From the NCBI RefSeq assembly GCF_030253575.1, contig NC_080557.1, positions 3,033,001-3,097,000 on the forward strand: DNA of 64,000 nt, read 5' to 3'. The notes below the pieces were generated by a model that did not search any database, was not told the origin of the DNA, and saw only the letters and a program-made list of their open reading frames with translations. Position numbers and translations under genes: made by a program. Every line of letters begins with the position of its first letter. The stretch's first letter is position 1. The DNA is from Rhododendron vialii. Taxonomy: Eukaryota > Streptophyta > Magnoliopsida > Ericales > Ericaceae. Below, one piece after another: positions 1 to 12,146 of the stretch.

Positions 1-1322
1 ACTCAAACACTAAAGTTATTAAAACAAAAAACTAATCTCTACAACTAACATTTTTAAACCGAGTTTTCTGTCTAATTGTTTGGCTGTCCAGTGTTTAAAT
101 TAAGCCCTTGAGAGTTGGAGGGTCCTGGTCATCTGGTTTGCACATCCCATCAATTGGAAGTTGAGAAATGAGTGATCATTAAGCTATAGAAAAGCAACAA
201 AAGCATAAATATGAAGCAAGATCACCACAAAATCGTTTTGAAAGCTTAACAACATGCAAAATACTTTTCTTTTGTGTGTTTGTTAAATTAAGAAGGGAAA
301 GAGGAGGGCATTGACAACCCTCCTAAGTCTAACCTGACCTATCCTACAGAAAGTTGGAACTAAAGGGCCGGAATAGAGCCATAACCCTATCTAGGCCCAT
401 TGACCATATGACCGTCAAACGTAGAATGGTCAAAGGGAAATTGTTCAATACTTTTTCGAATTGAATGTACCATGAATCATACTTGTCCCCTAACTATTTA
501 ATAAAAGTGAATGTCAATATCTTATTCATTTACGTTGTTGCTACGTCATTAGTTAAAAATAACACACAAAAAACGTCGCATGGTACGCCAGATGCAATGA
601 ACAATTACCTGACTGGGATTGATGCCAACTGCTTTTAAGATATATAATGAATTACCTGGCAGGGATTGATGCCAACTGCTTTTAAGATATCATTCATTAT
701 AAAGCTTTTACCAATATATGCTGCAACTACTACTTTCATATCCAAAATGTTCCGTTGCTTTAATTCCCGGTTGTGGAGAATTTGATTCGAGCCACTGCTC
801 AGAGAATTCTTTGCCCAGAGAGAGAGAGAGAGTACTTAGAACCTTGTTGAATGGGCTAATAGATTATTCGAAAGCACGACTGTCTATCAAGCGAGCCAAT
901 CTCAAACGAGCTTTACTCGATCCAACCATGGATTCTTTAAAAATGAGTCAAGTAATATCTTGTTAAAAAACGTACGAGCTTCACAAAGACACAAGCTTGA
1001 CTTGTTTTACCTAACAAACTGAGTTCGAACGAGCGCACACAATCTCGTACTCGAGTAACTTAGTGTGTTTATCAGCCATATTCTCAGAAACAGACATACC
1101 ACAAACGCGTAAAACACCGCAAGAAAGAGAAAAAGAAGAGTAAGAAAAGATAAGATCAGGTAACGTGGTTCTGAAAAACCTTCAAATAGGAGAAACCATT
1201 TCCAATTTTAGTTCTGGTAAGTAAAAAAGAGAAAATCAAACAGTCAACTTTTACCGAAGCAAAACTCTGGACAGCCAAATGCCTCGGCCCATAACTTGCC
1301 TTATTCTTTCATTGAAGAAGAT
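1..1322. other. Intergenic stretch downstream of leucine aminopeptidase
   Basis: No gene is recognised here. The short open frames have no familiar domain and look like chance. A small direct repeat occurs at 604-692: a unit containing ATTACCTG and TTGATGCCAACTGC is repeated with a period of 47 bases. The rest is AT-rich non-coding sequence. Confidence 0.6.
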
Positions 1323-1328
1323 TTTATT
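1323..1328 (-). promoter_or_regulatory. Candidate poly(A) signal of the leucine aminopeptidase gene
   Basis: TTTATT on the plus strand reads AATAAA on the minus strand, about 117 bases past the stop codon at 1445-1447. This is a typical distance for a plant near-upstream element. Only the hexamer and its position support it. Confidence 0.4.
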
Positions 1329-1444
1329 CGATGGGATATATATTACCGCGCCAAATGACGACCCCCTTATGATCTCTCCTTTACCTGTGTCCATAGGTCA
1401 AAGTGGTGGTGTTCTCCCCTAAAGAGGAAATTCTGAGGATGTGA

Positions 1445-4400
1445 CTAGGAAGAGTTCTTCAGAACCCATTCCACCAGAGTTGAAATGCCAAATCCGGTCG
1501 CAGTTTTCTTTTTCTCATTCCAGACGGGGCCAGCAATGTCAATATGCATCCATTGAACCTTCTCATCAACGAACTGAAGAAAGAAGGGGGAAAAAGTTCC
1601 ATGTCAAATTTTGTCAGGCTAGAACCAAGAAAACCTGGCTGAAAGATAAGACACTCAAACTAGCATCGAAGACTTATAAACATATGATAGAACATAAGAT
1701 ACTCAAATGAGCATTGAAGTCCTATAAATTTTATGTGATATCATAATGGACAAAAGACTCCAGTGTTCGTCGAAAACCACGTGGCCATGTGCCTATCTTT
1801 TCAAGGGAAAGGGAACAAGGCTAGCACATGCCCCCCTACAATTGTCGCAAGACATAGATACTTCAAATGACATTTTGATTTCGTGTTAACTCTAAACACA
1901 GACTTCCGTGATCCAGTTACAGTCTCAGATTGGCATAGAGTGAATACTCTCCAAAGTGGTGTTCCCCAGAAGCAATTTTCCATCCAAAAGAAAGGGGAAC
2001 AAGGCGAGCACATGCACATCCCCACTCACCCCCAAAACTGCTGGGCGGGCACAAGCCAAATGGCCACGTCGTGTTCCAAAAGACTCGGATAACTAATCCA
2101 AAGGCCGTATTTTAATTCCTTAAGTCAACAATGACATGGCATTCTATGCCAAACATGTTCGTATATAGTAGAAGCAACAGGTACCTGTTTCAAGAAAAGA
2201 GCTGCTGTGATGGCTCCACCTTGACGATCACCAGTGTTGACCATATCAGCTACTCCTGACTTCATCGACTCCCAATAACTTTCCTCCAAAGGCAACCTCC
2301 AAAGTTTTTCCCCACTTACCTCTGAAGCTGCCATTACCTCCTTTGCAAGGTCATCACTAGGCGTAAACACACCTGTCATTAAACACAGTCTTTCAATCAA
2401 GAACATACTACAATTGTTTCAAATCTATGTCGAGGAGAGTGCCTGCTTCACGTGTAATTTTCCTTTTCCTTTTTTATCTTCTTCTTTTTATAATTAACTG
2501 CCCCATGAGTAGGTTACCATATCAATTACCAAGAACAATCCTAAAGAGGAAAATAGAAAGAAAAAAAAAACCTTGTTCAAAGTTCAAACTACACTATTCC
2601 ATAAAGTGTCTCGAAATCCTTTGGGTGTGAAACTTCATGTAATTCTGAAAATTGTGCAAGGGAATCACATATTCCGGGGGCCCATTCTTCTCTAAACAAA
2701 TGCACTAATCTATTACTTCCATAATATGTTCTCCAATATCACTTCAACTCCTACTAAAATTTGTCTTTGGGTGTAGTTCATGACATACTTACAATAAATT
2801 ACAGCACGATTCTCTAACTCAGCTAATTACTAGAAGAGAAATCAGTTTCACATCCCAAGTTTAACACCAAGATAATAAAGAGGGGAATTTCAGAGAACAA
2901 TACCAGCAATTGAGGGCCCAAGAGCAACTCTGCATGCCCCTGTTAGTGTCGCTAGATCGACTATCTGCAAAACAATTTAACAGTGTCAACGAAGCTATGA
3001 AATCAAAAGTAGACTTCCAAAGTTGGAACAAACTTTACATAAAGGGTGATAAAAATGGACCAGTGGGCTATGCAAATATTTAGTTTTAAAACGGCTTGGT
3101 TTATAAGTGATATGTGTAATACGGAGTATTGCCTAATGGTTCTATATTACGGTACCTTCTCTACACCTTGGTTACAGGCATAAACTAGAGCATCCGCTAG
3201 CGTAAGTCTGCCTTCCGCATCAGTGTTGTTGACCTGCATCGTAGAAATAGAACATTATATTGACATATCAGTAACTAAACTGTAGTTCGCAATGCATCAA
3301 GTACTCTGTGAGAATGAAGAGAACATGAGGACAATACAAGTCTACTTATTATGTTATGTACGCTAGCACAGCCAATAAAAGTGGATGGTGTACAGCTTAG
3401 TTCAGGGTCTACATGGAAATATGATTACAGAATGAATCATTGTCTCCCACTGTTGCATCATAGTCTTGTGAAGACTCTCATGCCATGTTTGGTAGCAGGA
3501 TAAGTTTGCACCATTTGGGAGAGATTAGACTGGATATGATTGCAGCAGGCTATATCCTTTCTCCATCGGATTGCCGTATCCCCAACCTCCCATTTATGGT
3601 ATAGTTGGAACACTTCTACCTTCTCTCTTATTTCAAGTTTCCATTTATTCATTCACTTATGAAAAGGTCAATCTATTTCAAACACCCCATGAAGTTTCCT
3701 TCTCTGTGGTGAGTATTCGGTATTCACAACGGTAACCAGTGACAAATCACATAAAAAGTGAACATAATATTCCTTGTGCCAAATAAGAAGTCCGACACTT
3801 TCCAAACCAAAAAACAAAGAGAAGTATGAGAAGCATGCATATGTGAAAATTAGTACGATATGTGAAAATTAGTACGATGCAATATATCATTTCACATTTC
3901 TTCCTTCAAACTCAAGGAACTACCTCAATTGTCTTTCCATTTGAAGCTGTGACAATATCTCCAGGCCTCATACCCGTTCCACTAATCATATTTTCACAAG
4001 CTGCAACTATGAAATGAACCTGCAATCAAAAGACTTAAGTCAGAAAATGAAAGGTAAGGACACATCTAGAGGGGGAAAGTAAAAGAAAAAGGAAAAAGGA
4101 AAAACATCTGGGTCAATGTAACGACAATATGAAGGCCCAATAAAAAATAATTCACCTCTACTCCAGCAGGTTTAATTTGACCAAGAGCTTTTGCAGCACC
4201 CAAAACTGCTGCTGAACCTCCCATATCAAATTTCATGAGTTCAATTATACAGCCAGGTCCTGTCTTGATGTTGTAGCCGCCACTACAGACATAAGAGATA
4301 AGTATCAGCGTCTTTGGGATGTCTAAGCTTTTGGGTGTCTTTTAGTCTTTTTTTCCTCCTCACTGAACTTGTATGACGAGATCAATCAGAAAACAAAAAC

Positions 4401-7244
4401 TCTACTCAAAACTAAAAAGTAAGTTTAGAAATTAAGCTGAAAAACATAGGCTCTGTAACCAATGCAGACGAGAGCCAGCTGAAGTAGAAACTAAGAGTTC
4501 CTGTAGAAGAAGATAAATGTTTTATCAACCAGAGCAATAAGAACCTCAAGTGAACAGACATCCCCCTATCAACGTAAACGGCTCACATTCTCCAACTTAA
4601 ATGGCACGAAACCAATAAAAACCCATGTTGTTTTGGTCAAGTGATGACTCGAACTAGAATCTCTTCTTTTTGAAGAAAATAGATATTTATAATCACCTGT
4701 CAAAGGTCAACCCCTTTCCCACCAAAGCCAACTTTGTTTTAACAGGTCCACTGGGCGGTTTGTAACATAAATGGATGAAATGAGGAGGATTTTCCGATGC
4801 GGCAGCAACACCAAGGTAAGAACCCATTTTCAGTTCCTTGCATTGCTCTACATCCAAAATTGTTGCAGAAATAACATCGCCATACATGGAGGCAATCTTT
4901 GAAGCCTCTTCTGCTAAAACCCCTGAGGATATAAGAATCATCATAAACAACGGTTATCTTACTGAACAGAAAACATCGACAAATGTGAAAAAAGGAAGAA
5001 TAGAAAATTAAGGCACTTTAAGACACTAACATAACATATCAAAGGTACAATAGGTATGCATCAGATGCACATTATACAAAGTAGACAAAAGAACAAGGAA
5101 AATTATAAGGTTGAATAGTGAATACAGACCAGGGGTTAGGACATTGGCGGGCGCATTTACCAGCTCTTTCCCAAGGATAATCCCGGAGCAAACGTCTTCA
5201 GTGTACTTAAGCTTCTTTTCCAGATCAGATCCAGTTCCAAGACCAAGAATATCAACAGATGTAAGCGATGATTTTTTTGACTCTGACTTGAACCTATTAT
5301 CTTCAAATGTACCCAGCACAGTTCCTACAACATTCAAGCCATTCCACCAAATTCAATCCCATAAGAACCCAAACATGTGTCCACTGCAATACAGAGTATC
5401 TCCAACCCAGCTGCATTTCTCTGAAATGCAGACCCCGATTAGAGTTGCCAAATTTGGAGACTCAACCCAAAATATAGATATCTCCATTTGCATAAATGTA
5501 CACAACTAATTATAAACAGATCCAGATGTTCATAAAATTGGTTTTGAAAAGTTATTGACCATGCAATCAAAATCATGCCAATGCGGACATATGTGATAGC
5601 TATATAAAAATATCCAAATCAACAATTTGGAGAGAAAGTTGAGTTGTGAAGATAATTCAGGGGATTTTAAAAATAAAAAATAAAAAGATATAGAAACGGA
5701 GAATTATGGCTGAAATGTTTGAAAAAATTATTTGCTCTAAGTATGCTTGGCTAATAGATATTGGAGAATAAGGTTGGAGTTGCTCCCAGGAGTTGAAAAA
5801 CAAGAAAAAATGAAGCAAACTATTACCAGATACTATCGCTGAAGCAGTATGAAGTTTTGATTCGGCTGAGAGCTCCTCAGGAGAAGCAATCACAATGGCC
5901 ACATTACTCGCCTGAGAAGCCTTTGCTGCCGCAGCAACGGACTCACCAAGACTCTGATAGGTAGCGGTGGTTGATGAGGACTGTCCAAGCCCAATTAACC
6001 CAACCCTTTTTGACCCAATTCCCGAAAGCCTTAGAACAGTTGACTGTCCAGCTTTCCCATTAAAATCCTCCTCCAAAGAAGCTTCAGCCAACAAACCACT
6101 CAAATGGGAGTCCAGTTTCTTCAAGATTGGGTTCTGGAATTTCAGGTTTTCATCTTTGACCATGTCTTTCTCGGTGACACCCACTGCCAGTATATCTCCT
6201 TTCCATTCCACCACATCGATCTCTTTTGCAGAAAAAGAGATCTAACAGAATTTCCCCAAACATGAGCACAAATAATTAGAATTTCAATTACTCACGTAAT
6301 CTAGTTTAGAAACAACGGATATATGTGAGACCATCTCCACCACCTTGCTCAAACTCTTAACTTTGATAAAAAAATAATAATAATAATAAATTATTGAGTA
6401 AAAGATTCATTTGATATGAAGCACTCCAATGAAAAAACTCAAATTAAGCATACATATTTGGCAGAAAAATGGTAATTTAGAAAGCCACAAGGTAGACTTG
6501 CGAATTTTAAGTAAAATAAAGTCCCCTTCGATTGGATTAAGACTTGTTTTGATACAAGTTTGATCGAGGAAGAGACGCATTTGGGAGGTTCTAAGATTTG
6601 AGCAAGGGCTATAGAACAAAAAAAGAACAACGGGTTAATACATGAAGACCCAAATACAAATCTCAATTAATCAATAATCAGTGGAAATGATAACACTTCA
6701 GAGGTCGTAACTCATGGAAAAAAAGAGTGAACCCATAAACTGAACAAGACAAGCTCAACAATTAATGCATCAATGATTCAATGCACAAAATGTTTTTTTT
6801 TTTTTTTTTTGATAAGCCAATACATATAATGAGACCAGATAATGAAGTCCACAAAATCTTAAAATTTCAGCCAAAAAGAATAGTCACTCAACACAATCAA
6901 AGAGAGACATACAAACATAGGAGATTACAGGATATAAAGTGTGTGTTTATGTCAATACACCAAATGTTTAGATACATATATGGAATGAGACCCAAATAAA
7001 GAAGTCCACAGTTGATTGATTTTAGCCAGAAAAAACAATCATACTACAACCGAGGTGTTAGTCACCCCTTTTCCGGCCGACGAGCATCCAGCCATTTTCA
7101 GAACATTGACTAAGACAGAATGTTTAAATACACATATGGAATGACTAATGAGACCCATATAAAAGAAGTCCACAACTGACTGATTCTAGCCCAAACAATC
7201 AGAGTGCAATACAACCAAAGAGACATACAAACATCTGTGTACAG

Positions 7245-7305
<61 letters not shown>

Positions 7306-7523
7306 ACCTTAGGGGGGTCGATTTGAACAGGGTGAGTGAGACCGAGACTGGCGCGAGCGAGAGAGTGAGCCATGCGCTTACCTCTGCGACAACACAAGGG
7401 TGTAACTGCAAAAGAGAGACCCAGAAGGGGGGTGGATCGCAATTTTCTGAAAACAAGCGAAGAAGAAGATGATGGACTGGTTGAAGCAAGTGAAGAGGCT
7501 AAAGATACTACAATTGCGGCCAT
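1445..7523 (-). CDS. LAP: Leucine aminopeptidase, peptidase family M17, plastid-targeted
   Basis: Ten exons (minus strand): 7523-7308, 6241-5827, 5324-5130, 4922-4697, 4282-4156, 4019-3924, 3233-3156, 2964-2904, 2372-2185, 1573-1445. All junctions are GT-AG, and the 1731 nt encode 576 aa, close to plant LAPs. M17 enzymes are two-metal hexameric exopeptidases that remove N-terminal residues and act on dipeptides such as Cys-Gly. Residues 1-70 are rich in Ser, Ala and Arg, like a plastid transit peptide. The catalytic part is complete: GKGLTFDSGG supplies metal ligands K345 and D350, K357 is the catalytic Lys, KFDMGG gives D370, and NTDAEGRL gives D430 and E432 plus active-site R434. Residue 463 (GACRVALG) is Arg where I recall Val in other plants; that position varies in the family. 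Met51 is a possible second start without the transit peptide. The exact paralogue (LAP1, 2 or 3 type) is not resolved. Confidence 0.96.
6819..7231. repeat. Three degenerate direct repeats in intron 1 of leucine aminopeptidase
   Basis: Three related segments lie at about 6819-6922, 6959-7052 and 7125-7231. Each carries, in order, a variant of ATATGGAATGAGACC, then GAAGTCCACA, then AGCC followed by AACAATCA. The first and third also share AAAGAGACATACAAACAT. Spacing is about 150 bases. A T-run at 6787-6804 precedes the first copy. Confidence 0.7.
7245..7302. repeat. Compound (AT)n(AG)n microsatellite
   Basis: Thirteen AT units (7245-7270) run directly into sixteen AG units (7271-7302). It lies in intron 1, only five bases from the exon 1 donor site, so length changes could affect splicing. 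Confidence 0.97.
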
Positions 7524-7545
7524 TTTAGGATGTGGGGTGTCTATC

Positions 7546-7553
7546 TATTTATA
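7546..7553 (-). promoter_or_regulatory. Candidate TATA box of leucine aminopeptidase
   Basis: TATAAATA on the minus strand lies only 23 bases upstream of the first ATG (7523). At the usual spacing of about 30 bases, transcription would begin at or just after that ATG. Either this box is not the main one, or some transcripts start at the second ATG (7373). This is a sequence match only. Confidence 0.4.
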
Positions 7554-7768
7554 ATGCAACTTTCCCATTTGCCTAGTGGCTTGTGCCAAGTTTAGAGAGA
7601 GAGGGAGAGAGGGAGAGAGAGAGAGAATTGGGTTGACAGGGAGGGAGAGAGAGAGATGATGATGATGAGTGCACTGACATCAGAGTCACAACGCCAGCAT
7701 CTGCACCGAGAGATTATTCAATGCTAAGCAGTGTTCTATGTTCCATTCTCCCCAACTTTTGGGTTCAT

Positions 7769-7802
7769 TTCTTCTTCTTCTTCTTCTTCTTCTTCTTCTT
7801 CT
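7769..7802. repeat. (TTC)n microsatellite
   Basis: About eleven TTC/CTT triplets in a row, about 245 bases upstream of the leucine aminopeptidase start codon. They lie in the promoter-side spacer with several GA-rich tracts (7591-7660). Confidence 0.95.
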
Positions 7803-8116
7803 TTTTTTATGTTTTGTTCGTTTTTTCAGAACTTTTGTTATTGTCTTTTTTGTTCAAGTGTCATCTTATATAGTATGAATTTTTTTAAAAAATCGGTCCA
7901 CATTTAGGCTCCTCTTGTTTTAACGTAAAATATTTTTTCTCAACACGGTGGTGTACACGTAGCTGTATATCGGATCCCATCACTGGCTACTGCTTTCCAA
8001 AAATATTTTACAAATTTTTCAGTGTTTGGTTAGATGAATAACAAGTAAAACATTTTCAAGTGTAAAATAATTTTCATCACTGGGCGTAAAATGACTTACC
8101 ACGTAATTGGCTGTAA

Positions 8117-8574
8117 GAGCATCCACATTGTAATAAGCAAATTGGTATGGATAAACAAACTTAACAACAATGCTAAAAAAATACCTCACATTGTAATAAG
8201 CAAAGTTACAAGTCTTTTAGCAAATAATCAAATTCCACTCATTCTATAACCAAACTTAACAACTTTTACCAATAACCAAAACTCAATAACCAAACCTAAT
8301 AACCAAATTCAAAACTAAAAAATTAAAAAACACCTCACATTAGAATCGTCTCATCGAGACGAATAATTTGGTGTGGTCGGGTACGTGATTGGAACTCGTT
8401 TGCAATTGGACATAGGTGCATTGCGTATTGTGGGGGGGTTTTTTTTATAGGGATACAAAAATAACCAATGTGGAGGTCAAGTTTGTTAAATTTGATTATG
8501 AACTAAATGGATAATCAAATGCTGACGTGGCACATTTTGATTATCGATTTTGATTATTCCCATTGCGGATGCTC
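8117..8574. mobile_element. PIF/Harbinger-type MITE with TAA target duplication
   Basis: The element begins GAGCATCCACATTG and ends CATTGCGGATGCTC, an imperfect terminal inverted repeat. It is flanked by TAA (8114-8116 and 8575-8577). The same host sequence without an insert, GGCTGTAAGTTG, occurs at 9041-9065. No transposase reading frame is present, so it is non-autonomous. TAA target duplications and short ends of this kind are typical of Tourist/PIF-Harbinger MITEs. Confidence 0.85.
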
Positions 8575-8788
8575 TAAGTTGTTTTCATGATTCCTTTCGT
8601 GTGAAATTTCCGCAGCCAATTCCTGTTATTTCCCCCCTAATTTAGCACAATTCCTATTGTTTCCCCTCTAATTTACCCACAAAACTCTCTCTTTCCAAAG
8701 TATCCCACTGCTAACAGGAGAACACAATCAATCAATCTCTCTCTCTCTCCGCACACTATTTTTCCATCAATGGGCGTAAAATGACTTA

Positions 8789-9029
8789 GGGGATGTTCCA
8801 CTTTTGAAAAAAAGTACTTTTTGAAAAAAGAAGATAATTTCAAGCTCAAAAATTATGTGTTTATGCAAATAATTTTCCTACCAATATGAATCTTGTTTGA
8901 TAAATTTCATTAAAATCTTTTAAACAGTGCAAAAAAAATTAAAAAAATATTTTTCATTTTCATTATATTTAAGTTTGAAATTGCCTTCTTTTTTCAAAAA
9001 TTATTTTTTTACAAAACCGAAACACCCCC
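8789..9029. mobile_element. MITE with TTA target duplication (PIF/Harbinger-like)
   Basis: A 241-bp element starting GGGGATGTTCC and ending with the complement of GGGGGTGTTTC, flanked by TTA on both sides (8786-8788 and 9030-9032). The uninterrupted site ATGACTTACCAC is seen at 8091 and 10145. The interior, with ATTATGTGTTTATGCAAATA, is shared with the element at 22195-22958, so the two are one family. Confidence 0.85.
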
Positions 9030-9200
9030 TTACCACGTAGTTGGCTGTAAGTTGTTTTCATGATTCCTTTCGCGTGAAATTCCCGCAATCAATTTCTATT
9101 ATTTCCCCCCTAATTTACCCACAATTCCTATTGTTTCCCCTCTAATTTACCCATAAAACTCTCTCTCTCTCTCTCTCTCCAAAGTACCCCCCACTAACCA

Positions 9201-10073
9201 AGTTCTGAATACCGTTTCGGATAGGATATTGATTTTCTTACTAGTACGGTACGTACTGGTACCGGTCAGGTACCGGGTACCGTTTCAGATTTACCGCAAC
9301 TACAATTATATATAATTATAACTCAAATTTTTCCATACTATGTAATTCATTCTATAATAAATATAGATAAGACAATAAAATTCACATAATTTCCTCTTCC
9401 CAACAGAAATCCATTTCTTCTCTTCCTTTTTTTAATCAAAAAATTACTCCACTTCCACTCTCAAACCATGTGTTGTAAACCACTGGTTTTGTACACACAA
9501 AAGAAAAATCCACAGTTTTTGTAACTTTTCGGAAAGGAAAATGCTATGTACCCCGAAAAAGTATCCAGAAATTATCTTAAATTTGAAAATCAAGGGTTCA
9601 GATTGACTTTAAGTGAATCTGGACCATTGATTTTGACATTCGGGGTAATTTCTGGGTACTCTTTCGGGATACCTAGCACTTCTCATTTCATCACCCTTCC
9701 CTTTTATTCTCCAATTGGGTTGTATTATGTATTATTGAGAGGAATTCCAATGGAAAGATCTATGTAAGTAATCACTTCCAGCCATGGTCGATCCTAGGAT
9801 AAGCTGGAGAACACCACGAGGAGCCACATTTTTTTTTAAGATCTCCTCTTTTCTCTTCTTTTTTTTTTTCCTTTTATTTCTCCATTTTCTCCACTGACCG
9901 GTGCAAAATGGTATTGTTTTGCAAAATTCTACCCGAAAATCGCTGGTAACATCATCTCGGCCGGTATTTCCGGTAAGGTTCGGTATTGGAGCCGGAACAG
10001 TATTAGAGGGTTACGGTATTGTTTTTCTATCAAACCGGTACGTACCGGCCGGTACGAAACGGTATTCATAACT
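9201..10073. mobile_element. Inverted-repeat DNA element with GAATACCGTTTCG ends
   Basis: The left end reads AGTTCTGAATACCGTTTCGG. The right end, on the other strand, reads AGTTATGAATACCGTTTCGT. Both continue into GGTACC/CGTACCGG-rich sequence. The flanks CCACTAACCA and CCACTACCA look like a degraded 8-10 bp target duplication, which would suit a hAT or Mutator-type element. A separate palindrome at 9536-9684 is nested inside. No transposase is visible. Confidence 0.65.
9536..9684. repeat. Short palindromic element nested in the 9.2-10.1 kb insertion
   Basis: Left-arm motifs ATGCTATGTACCCCGAAA and CCAGAAATTA are mirrored on the right by TAATTTCTGG and TTTCGGGATACCTAGCAC. The arms meet near 9612, giving a hairpin of about 150 bp. 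The tip pattern AAAATGCTA/TAGCA resembles the palindrome at 25932-26103. Confidence 0.7.
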
Positions 10074-10234
10074 ATGCCACTACCAGGAGAACACAATCAA
10101 TCTCTCTCTCTCTGCACACTATTTTTCCATCAATGGGCATAAAATGACTTACCACTTAATTGGCTATAAGTTGTTTTCATGATTCATTTCGCGTGAAATT
10201 CCCGCAGTCAATTTCTATTGTTTCCCTCTAATTT

Positions 10235-11800
<1,566 letters not shown>

Positions 11801-11806
11801 ATTACT

Positions 11807-12010
11807 TAAAAACCAAACCAATCCTTTCGCTTTGGATTGATTTGGACTGAATTTGTCGTTCGACGGATTTTTTTTTCATTCACTTAAAAACCAAATCAAA
11901 CCTTTCGGTTTGGATTGATTTGGACTGAATTTGCCATTTGACGGATTTTTTTCTCATTCACGGTTTGATGGATTTTTTTCTCATTCACGGTTTGACGGAT
12001 TTTTTCTCAC
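11807..12010. repeat. Tandem repeat at the 5' end of PSMD9
   Basis: Two units of about 77 bp (11807-11885 and 11886-11960) share AAAAACCAAA, TTTGGATTGATTTGGACTGA and GACGGATTTTTTT. They are followed by two shorter partial units (11961-11987 and 11988-12010) of the GGTTTGA(T/C)GGATTTTTT type. The array ends 137 bases before the PSMD9 start codon, so it probably forms part of its promoter or 5' UTR. Confidence 0.8.
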
Positions 12011-12146
12011 CCTAACACTAGACTTCTTCCCCAAGTACCGTCGTCCTACTACTACTACCAGTGACAAATTGGGGTTTGTGAGATTCTCTCAAATTTCTAG
12101 AACAAAAAACAGTGGTGGTCTAAACGAAACCCTAGAACAAGCAGGA

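Noticed and set aside
11931..12146. In-frame N-terminal extension of PSMD9 with repeated RFDGFFSHS
   Set aside because: It has no ATG (the frame opens with TTG) and is translated from the promoter tandem repeat. The family starts at the ATG at 12147.
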